A stretch of 28,070 nucleotides of DNA from a virus, in IMG/VR virus record IMGVR_UViG_3300034812_000087, positions 1-28,070 of that record; one strand, given 5' to 3'. Below the pieces are notes generated by a model. It did no database searches. It saw nothing but the letters and a program-made list of their open reading frames with translations, and had not been told where the DNA came from. The translations under genes and the position numbers were made by a program. This document shows positions 23,268-28,070 of this stretch, in pieces (the first letter of the stretch is position 1; each line of letters starts with the position of its first letter).

Positions 23268-23325
23268 CTTTCTTACCTCCTTTGCAGTTGCCTCTACAGG
23301 CTTTCTTTCTACAGTTTTTACACAT
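23242..23325 (-). CDS. 27-residue Cys/Lys/Gly-rich micro-ORF coupled to hli
   Basis: The ATG shares a base with the hli stop (TGATG), a common coupling signal. The peptide opens MCKNCRKKACRGNCKGG, has four Cys (2, 5, 10, 14) in the first half and a Lys/Gly tail. A CxxC plus two more Cys could bind a metal ion. It contains the ribosome site of the next gene, so it may exist partly to pass ribosomes along. Coding status is likely but not proven because low complexity can arise by chance. Confidence 0.5.
   Translation of the reverse strand: MCKNCRKKACRGNCKGGKKGGGKKKGY
23275..23280 (-). promoter_or_regulatory. Ribosome binding site deciding a GTG start
   Basis: GGAGGT seven bases before the GTG of the 42-residue basic protein; it sits inside the preceding micro-ORF. 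Confidence 0.7.
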
Positions 23326-23483
23326 CAGAATACTCCAGGGATAATTTGACCGGTCAAGGCATACGCACCGAGCGCAGCCACGACGCCTAGCATAGCCAGA
23401 CGCCCGTTCCAAAGTTCACCGTTTTCCATTGTTTTTTTAATCTCATTAAGGGTAACAATAAATTCTGCGTCGTTCACAATCAT
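23325..23483 (-). CDS. hli: High-light-inducible protein
   Basis: A 52-residue single-helix protein of the chlorophyll a/b-binding-like family. The N terminus is short and polar; residues 23-44 hold the diagnostic ELWNGRLAMLGVVAALG, with the Glu and Asn-x-Arg that contact chlorophyll, inside the one membrane helix, followed by ALTGQIIPG. Such proteins bind pigment in the thylakoid and protect photosystem II from excess light; phage copies accompany psbA. The ATG shares one base with the scaffold gene's stop (TGATG), so it is translated in the morphogenesis operon. Confidence 0.96.
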   Translation of the reverse strand: MIVNDAEFIVTLNEIKKTMENGELWNGRLAMLGVVAALGAYALTGQIIPGVF

Positions 23484-24247
23484 CAATAATCAATACTAGA
23501 TTGCTCAAGACGGGCAAAAACATCAGCACGATAGGCTGGGTCTTTATCATAACGAGGATCTTGCATTGCAGCAACAACTTCAGCCTGACTACGGAACCCA
23601 TTGTTTACAATAGGTGCTCCTTTGCCAGTCAACATCTGACCTTCACGACCATTAGAATTATCGTATGCTGATTGCAATCCAGCAGTAGCAAGTTTAATCA
23701 TATTAACATCACCAGTATTGATGAGGTTATCAAAAGCTTGAACATACTGTGGGTCTAGATTTTTACTAGCCCAATCAACAAGTTGACCGTAAGCTTCTTC
23801 ACCACCAACAGTAGCCTGTACTTCCATCACTTCTTTTTCACTAAGGTCAGGAGTACTTTGATAGTTCTGTTGAATATCCATGTATGCATCAAGAAGTTCT
23901 TTACTGTCCATACCTTGGAGAGTTTCCAAAGTTTCAGGTGACAGTTTACCACTCTCTTGATATTCACGAGAAGCTTCAATCAACTGTGTTGTTATTTCGT
24001 TTGAGGTCTCTTCGGGTTGTGTACTGGACTCTTCAGGTTCTTGTTTGCTGGTCTCTTGTTCATTGTTACCGAGTTTACTTTGCAATTCAAGGTAGGCTTG
24101 TTCGAGTGCTTCAGCGTCCTTGAATTTACCAGCAAGCATTTCACTCTGCTGTTGTTCTGCAGCTTCACCAATAGCTAGAGCTTCTTTCTCTGCTTCATTG
24201 AATTCAGGCTGATCTGCAGGGGTGGGATCATACGTCAGTGTTGCCAT
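23483..24247 (-). CDS. Capsid assembly scaffold protein, T7 gp9-like
   Basis: A 254-residue acidic, Gln/Glu-rich, mostly helical protein directly after the portal region, where T7 has gene 9 (307 residues). Features: an N-terminal YDPTPADQPEF segment, a disordered Glu/Ser/Thr/Gln-rich stretch (residues ~60-85), and a C-terminal region (GFRSQAEVVAAMQDPRYDKDPAYRADV) of the type scaffolds use to bind the capsid shell. It guides procapsid assembly and leaves before maturation. It overlaps the preceding small gene by 20 bases. In T7 the capsid gene follows at once; here ~5.5 kb intervene. Confidence 0.85.
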   Translation of the reverse strand: MATLTYDPTPADQPEFNEAEKEALAIGEAAEQQQSEMLAGKFKDAEALEQAYLELQSKLGNNEQETSKQEPEESSTQPEETSNEITTQLIEASREYQESGKLSPETLETLQGMDSKELLDAYMDIQQNYQSTPDLSEKEVMEVQATVGGEEAYGQLVDWASKNLDPQYVQAFDNLINTGDVNMIKLATAGLQSAYDNSNGREGQMLTGKGAPIVNNGFRSQAEVVAAMQDPRYDKDPAYRADVFARLEQSSIDY

Positions 24248-24527
24248 GTGCAGTAGTTACTTTAAGTTTACCAAGACCAACTTTAGTTACATAGTTGGGT
24301 GAACGTCCAAGTTTAGGAGTACCAATCTTTTCTTTTGGTTCATACTTGTTACCAAGTTGAGGAGTTTCAACAGTAACTGTTTCAGATTCTTTCCCTTCCA
24401 TTTTAGAAAGGGTATGTTCTGCTTCCTCTACTTTACGTTCGGGATCAATACGATCAGGTTTCTTAGCCGACCGCTTGGTCCGGGGCTTGCGGGCTTTGTC
24501 CGTCCCCGGCATTGGTTGCATTGCCAT
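24228..24527 (-). CDS. Small basic protein between portal and scaffold, function unknown
   Basis: A 99-residue protein starting MAMQPMPGTDKARKPRTKRS; the first 35 residues are strongly basic, the rest mixed-charge with PQLGNKYEPKEKIGTPKLGR. It overlaps the 3' end of the portal gene by 65 bases in another frame and the scaffold start by 20. Met residues at positions 3 and 6 are alternative starts. The basic, Pro-containing sequence suggests a disordered, perhaps nucleic-acid- or capsid-associated protein. No family recognised; the long overlap makes the exact start uncertain. Confidence 0.6.
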   Translation of the reverse strand: MAMQPMPGTDKARKPRTKRSAKKPDRIDPERKVEEAEHTLSKMEGKESETVTVETPQLGNKYEPKEKIGTPKLGRSPNYVTKVGLGKLKVTTAHGNTDV

Positions 24528-26082
24528 TTAGTTCTGGGTTCTTAGATGGATCAAGGGCAGGAGCACTTGCAAACTGACCGGCTTGACCGACCATTTCACG
24601 TTGTAACTCCATTTGTTGTGCTTGTTGCACTTCACCTTCTACTTGTTCAGGTGTCTTAACAAGGTAAAGATAATCAATACCTTGAGCTGCAGCAAGTCGT
24701 TTGATATATTCTGTAGGATCAATGTACTTAGCAATTGCTTCTGGTCCCATTGTTTGAGCAATAGTAGTGATAAAAGACAGGAGACTTTCTCTATCTTGTC
24801 CACGTCCTAGTGCATTGACACCAGCAACAATCTGTGGTCGTACTAGATCCTTAGGAATCTTAGGTAGTTGTCCTCCTCTTTGGAGTACCAACATGGTACG
24901 ATTAAGATAAGGTACAAGGAATTCAGTAGTCAAAAGGGAGAATAATCCCCCGAGTTGCCGTTCGAGTTCGAGTTGCGTAATTCGGACCTCTTCCGCTGTT
25001 GTGCGCTCAGAATTTCGTACTTGCAGAATAAGGAATGCATCAGCAATTCTTTTTTCTAGTTGGGTAGCCATCTCGGCAGCAGTTCTGAAGTCTGCAGTCT
25101 TACCAACCTGAATAACTTGTACATCTTCAGGTCTACCTTGAACAATTGCACCGTTCCCAGCTTTAGCTAGAGTGTTCGGTTTAGTTGTACTTGATGGTGA
25201 CACAAGGAAGATCACTTTAGCTGCTGCTGCAGAGCCTTCTACAAGTGCTTGAGTTAATGCTTCAAGTGATTTAAGATCACCAAAGAATTCTTCTACTCTA
25301 CCTCTACCATATTCCTCACCATCGACTGTATTAAATCTGAGAACAAGCCATGGACTTGCATTCTTCGGAGCAGTGCTACGGCTATTAGGAATTACTTGAT
25401 CATAAGCTTCCTGATGCCAGACCCACCGCCCACTCTTGCTATCCATGCGAACGTAAGTGTACACTTCAACGTCCTCATTAGTGCTCATGTAGTTGGCATC
25501 AAGCCCACCACCTCCACTAACAGCGTTAGGTTTAGGTTCTTTAATTGGTACGAGTTCTTTTGCAATCAGTTCTTTAGTAACAATTTCAATTACATTACCG
25601 TCACCATCACGATTAACAACGTAACGGTTCAATGGATAATGTTTAAGCCCTTCTTTATTCATAAAGATAAGAGCATTGCCACCTACAATAAGATGTTTGA
25701 TTGCTTCATGTACAACAACACGATCATTAGATGCGTTGATGTAATCCATAACCATTCGTTCAATTTTATTAAACGAAAGGTCTAGTTCACTACGGATCTG
25801 TGGATCTAACTCTTCATTAAGTTTATCATCTCGGATCTGTAGTTTAAAAAATGTAGTCTGTGGTGGTAGCAATGCAAGCATAAGTTTACTTGCCAAAGCT
25901 ACAACTGATTTGGCACCGATCGATTGCCAAGGAGAAGGAAGCGGTTGGTGAATAGTCTGCCCACTATCCTGACGGATTAGGTAAGGAAGGGTGAGCATTG
26001 AACACTCAACAGCTTTATTAAGGAATGCACTACGGTCTCCAGACAGAGCACCGTATCTCATACGAGCATTGACATTAGCCAA
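24463..26082 (-). CDS. Head-tail connector / portal protein, T7 gp8-like
   Basis: A 539-residue protein (T7 gp8: 536). Family features: an N-terminal RYGALSGDRSAFLNKAVEC-type segment, LTLPYLI, SVVALASKLMLALLPP, a GNALIF strand and the later SERTTAEEVR motif with the ELERQLGGLFS helix (residues ~360-390). I choose the TTG at 26082 because AGGAGG lies eight bases before it; the first in-frame ATG (26061) lacks any ribosome site and would remove the seven residues preceding MRYGAL. It forms the dodecameric DNA gate of the capsid. It overlaps the gp7.3-like stop by eight bases. Confidence 0.92.
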   Translation of the reverse strand: MANVNARMRYGALSGDRSAFLNKAVECSMLTLPYLIRQDSGQTIHQPLPSPWQSIGAKSVVALASKLMLALLPPQTTFFKLQIRDDKLNEELDPQIRSELDLSFNKIERMVMDYINASNDRVVVHEAIKHLIVGGNALIFMNKEGLKHYPLNRYVVNRDGDGNVIEIVTKELIAKELVPIKEPKPNAVSGGGGLDANYMSTNEDVEVYTYVRMDSKSGRWVWHQEAYDQVIPNSRSTAPKNASPWLVLRFNTVDGEEYGRGRVEEFFGDLKSLEALTQALVEGSAAAAKVIFLVSPSSTTKPNTLAKAGNGAIVQGRPEDVQVIQVGKTADFRTAAEMATQLEKRIADAFLILQVRNSERTTAEEVRITQLELERQLGGLFSLLTTEFLVPYLNRTMLVLQRGGQLPKIPKDLVRPQIVAGVNALGRGQDRESLLSFITTIAQTMGPEAIAKYIDPTEYIKRLAAAQGIDYLYLVKTPEQVEGEVQQAQQMELQREMVGQAGQFASAPALDPSKNPELNGNATNAGDGQSPQAPDQAVG

Positions 26083-26335
26083 GATTAATTCCTCCTGATT
26101 TAGAAGCTCCAAGATTAATTGGAATCCTCAGCTGACTAGTACCACGGCTTACTGCACCAGAAGCTTCAGCCCTTGATCGCTTCAGTTTAATACCTGGAGC
26201 TTTCTTTTGACCTGATTGAAGAGGTTGTGGTGCTGGTGGTGGGAGTGATGGTGCAGGTGGAGGAGCCACTGGTGCAGGCATTGCTGGCATCGGTGGGATT
26301 GCAGGTTGTGTTGGTTGTTGATTAAATAGGCACAC
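26075..26335 (-). CDS. Proline-rich small virion protein, T7 gp7.3-like
   Basis: An 86-residue protein just upstream of the portal, the place of T7 gene 7.3. The N-terminal half is mostly Pro/Ala (residues 10-43) after MCLFNQQPT. The C terminus reads RGTSQLRIPINLG then SGGINLG, which resembles the conserved end of gp7.3-type proteins (T7: SSGGGINI, from memory). gp7.3 is a minor tail component needed for adsorption. The start is a GTG inside the upstream gene with no Shine-Dalgarno, so the N terminus is uncertain. The stop overlaps the portal start. Confidence 0.6.
   Translation of the reverse strand: MCLFNQQPTQPAIPPMPAMPAPVAPPPAPSLPPPAPQPLQSGQKKAPGIKLKRSRAEASGAVSRGTSQLRIPINLGASKSGGINLG
26091..26096 (-). 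promoter_or_regulatory. Ribosome binding site deciding the portal TTG start
   Basis: AGGAGG eight bases before the TTG of the portal gene, inside the codons for the gp7.3-like C-terminal SGGINLG. Confidence 0.7.
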
Positions 26336-26528
26336 GGGATTCGTCCATTTTATTTAAGATCCACTCCACTACACTACGTTGACCAGCAGAGAACATGATC
26401 TCTCGGTCATTCATGTGAGGAGTGGGATTGACGGGTGGAAAAATCTCATTCATTTCTTCAACAAGTACATTCAATTGAATGCCTTTTGTTTCAAGAAGAC
26501 TAAGCGTACTGGGGGAGGTTGACTGCAT
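26322..26528 (-). CDS. 68-residue protein after RNR small subunit, function unknown
   Basis: From the ATG it reads MQSTSPSTLSLLETKGIQLN, then a NEIFPPVNPTPHMND segment and a helical end MFSAGQRSVVEWILNKM. It overlaps the RNR small subunit end by 29 bases; later Met residues (e.g. before NEIFPPV) are possible starts. The DREIMFSAGQRSVVEW part looks conserved-type, like small proteins preceding the portal in other cyanopodoviruses as I recall them. No function known. Confidence 0.6.
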   Translation of the reverse strand: MQSTSPSTLSLLETKGIQLNVLVEEMNEIFPPVNPTPHMNDREIMFSAGQRSVVEWILNKMDESRVPI

Positions 26529-27216
26529 TGTGTTCAAAGAAAGCAGGCATACGTGCTGCCTGTGTGAAAGAAAGTTCAGGTGCTTTGCCCTGATACATAA
26601 GATTGTCGCTCTGTTTCAGCCAAAAATTTTTGTCCAATTTTTTATCGGCTGCATTAGCTTTCAAAGGCTGCATTACCCAGTTAATTGTAGCTTTTCTAAG
26701 CTTATCCAAACTAGGACTAATATCCAATCCAAGTTCTTTACACACAAGGGAATTACATGCGACATGGATCTGTTCGTCTCGACTAATATCGGCACTTACC
26801 GTACGCATCCCAGCATCACCATTAGCGCGAAAGAAGGGCAAGAGAACAAAGAAAATCGCACGTTCGGCAACCATCGCTTTGGTGATTGTATGATCTGGAT
26901 GCTCAATCCAAGCTTTCTGCAATGCAAGTGCTTCCCTCTCAGCTTTGGGATCCACTCCAAAAGAATTGGCGATGTAACCAAGTGCCAGGTCGTGATTCTC
27001 CTCATCTTTAACGTTTGAGAGGAGTAATGATTTAGCCGAATCGGGAACGTTCTTTTCCAGTGCATCTGCAATAAAATTTCCTACGGGTACTTCCATATGG
27101 CGCATTGCCAGAGCACGGTAGATAGCTTCTTCTGCACCTTCTTTTACTTTACCAGCTGTTGTTTGTACTGGTGTCCATTTGCGCTTCCGCGCCATTAGCT
27201 TTTCGTATGGGTTCAT
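26500..27216 (-). CDS. nrdB: Ribonucleotide reductase small (beta) subunit, class I, short and tyrosine-less
   Basis: A 238-residue ferritin-like protein directly after the RNR large subunit with an ATGA overlap; a TTG further upstream is rejected for that reason. Metal-ligand patterns of class I beta subunits are visible: E72xxH75 (in DEENH), E119 (AERAIFFVLL) and E148xxH151 (SRDEQIH, matching ARDEALH of E. coli NrdB), with E42 or nearby as the remaining carboxylate. It stores the oxidant that starts ribonucleotide reduction in the large subunit. It is shorter than usual (~320-375 residues). The residue four after the first His, the radical Tyr in class Ia, is Leu79. Another ferritin-like oxidase is possible but the neighbour argues for NrdB. 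Confidence 0.75.
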   Translation of the reverse strand: MNPYEKLMARKRKWTPVQTTAGKVKEGAEEAIYRALAMRHMEVPVGNFIADALEKNVPDSAKSLLLSNVKDEENHDLALGYIANSFGVDPKAEREALALQKAWIEHPDHTITKAMVAERAIFFVLLPFFRANGDAGMRTVSADISRDEQIHVACNSLVCKELGLDISPSLDKLRKATINWVMQPLKANAADKKLDKNFWLKQSDNLMYQGKAPELSFTQAARMPAFFEHNAVNLPQYA

Positions 27217-28070
27217 TCTTGACAATCACATTGAGGTTCGTTTAAAAGAGCGTCAAGATAATCGTCAACGTCACTGTCTTTAAGAGCAGCGTATGCATCA
27301 GATTTATCCTGAACATCTCCCATTACTTGTAGGGAGTAGTAGAGGGATGTCTGGGGCGATTCAAGCCACTCTTCGATAAACGCTTCATCCATGATAGTCA
27401 AGTCTGACCACCAATTAAATGAATAACCGTGAAGAAGTCCAGTCCTATTATAAAGCCGCATGATACCATCTGCGACTCGTTTGTAATTTTCCCAGCCTAC
27501 ATCTGAGGCGATCTCTACTTCGCCATATTCGTAGGTTTGGACACCAAATGTACCACTGTCTCTATCAACAGTCTTAGCAATTGGTGGGGCAATTTCAGGA
27601 GCACATGTAAAACCATCTGCATCTTTACTTCGATAAGAACACGAAGCAGTAGGAGCGATAGCAAATGCTCTTTTCATATTATATTTTTTAGCTACTTCAG
27701 CCGCAGCTTTAATAGCTTCATCTAATCTAACAACCAGCTGGTACGCGACAGTTGCTTTAACATCTCCTTGGAGGAATTGCTGGATAGCCCGCCCGAACTG
27801 TTCATAACTGACACTGTACCTTCGCAACATGTTTGCGAGCCCCAAGATTCCAAGTCCAACTTGTCTATCTTCGGTTGGATCGAGGTATTCGCCAGTCTCT
27901 CCAACGCCTGTTCGACCATGCAATTCACACAACTCTTGCATCCCGTAAACGAAAGCACCTGTAAGGTCTTCGATGTCTGTAGATCCGAGGTTAATATGCT
28001 GAAGGAGACAGGTGCCACGACTGGGTAAATAGACCTCCAAACATACATTTCCACGGATACGTTTTGTTCC
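27213..28070 (-). CDS. nrdA: Ribonucleotide reductase large (alpha) subunit, class I, 3' part
   Basis: The last 285 residues; the frame is open to the right edge, so the 5' part lies outside. The visible portion has NVCLE (equivalent to E. coli Asn437, Cys439, Glu441, the catalytic triad), a GTCLLQHINLG segment with the second redox Cys, the phosphate-binding APTASCS, a SLYYS pair matching Tyr730-Tyr731 of the radical path, and a C-terminal CDC for re-reduction by thioredoxin. The YY pair and the adjacent beta subunit point to class I rather than class II. It makes dNTPs for phage DNA synthesis. Confidence 0.92.
   Translation of the reverse strand, partial: GTKRIRGNVCLEVYLPSRGTCLLQHINLGSTDIEDLTGAFVYGMQELCELHGRTGVGETGEYLDPTEDRQVGLGILGLANMLRRYSVSYEQFGRAIQQFLQGDVKATVAYQLVVRLDEAIKAAAEVAKKYNMKRAFAIAPTASCSYRSKDADGFTCAPEIAPPIAKTVDRDSGTFGVQTYEYGEVEIASDVGWENYKRVADGIMRLYNRTGLLHGYSFNWWSDLTIMDEAFIEEWLESPQTSLYYSLQVMGDVQDKSDAYAALKDSDVDDYLDALLNEPQCDCQE

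Noticed and set aside
1-28070. Integrase, attachment site or insertion sequence
   Set aside because: No recombinase or transposase motif and no flanking direct repeats were seen; only the T-arm-like element hints at a tRNA link.

Overview
The window is part of the genome of a marine cyanophage of the T7-like podovirus type (cyanopodovirus), infecting marine Synechococcus or Prochlorococcus. Every supported gene lies on the minus strand, so the virus's transcriptional order runs from the right end of the window to the left. The evidence is a T7-ordered morphogenesis block (portal, scaffold, capsid, tail tubes A and B, internal virion proteins, tail fibre) carrying photosynthesis genes found only in cyanophages: psbA (D1 of photosystem II) and a high-light-inducible protein (hli). 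Genes are packed with ATGA, TAATG and TGATG overlaps or gaps of a few bases. The only stretch over 300 bases without a large gene is the ~446-base leader before the major capsid gene.

Layout in transcription order. (1) 28070-26500: class I ribonucleotide reductase, the 3' part of the large subunit followed by a short ferritin-like small subunit. (2) 26528-23483: a 68-residue protein, a proline-rich gp7.3-like protein, the portal (probable TTG start), a small basic protein and the scaffold. (3) 23483-18365: an accessory cassette inserted where T7 has scaffold and capsid side by side. It holds hli, two tiny basic proteins, two predicted exported envelope proteins, psbA, an Ig-like protein, a repeat-rich fibre-like protein and a 63-residue protein. 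(4) 18337-17919: capsid leader with two overlooked small ORFs (55 and 14 residues), a tRNA-like folded element, further hairpins and a 12-base palindrome. (5) 17918-16348: major capsid protein and two small downstream proteins, closed by a strong intrinsic terminator. (6) 16302-4244: tail tubes A and B and the four internal virion proteins. The lytic transglycosylase domain sits on the gp15-like protein rather than at the N terminus of the gp16-like protein as in T7. (7) 4244-1: a three-gene tail fibre module, consisting of a gp17-type adaptor, a collagen-like protein and a long repeat-rich fibre that runs off the left edge.

Inferred working model: RNR supplies dNTPs for replication. hli and D1 keep the host's photosystem II working during infection. 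The morphogenesis block builds the capsid and short tail, and the fibre genes set host attachment. The most unusual points are the tRNA-like element and micro-ORFs before the capsid gene, the pair of exported envelope-type proteins beside psbA, the RNR small subunit lacking the usual radical tyrosine, and the relocated transglycosylase domain. All gene calls come from reading motifs and synteny; no database search was run.
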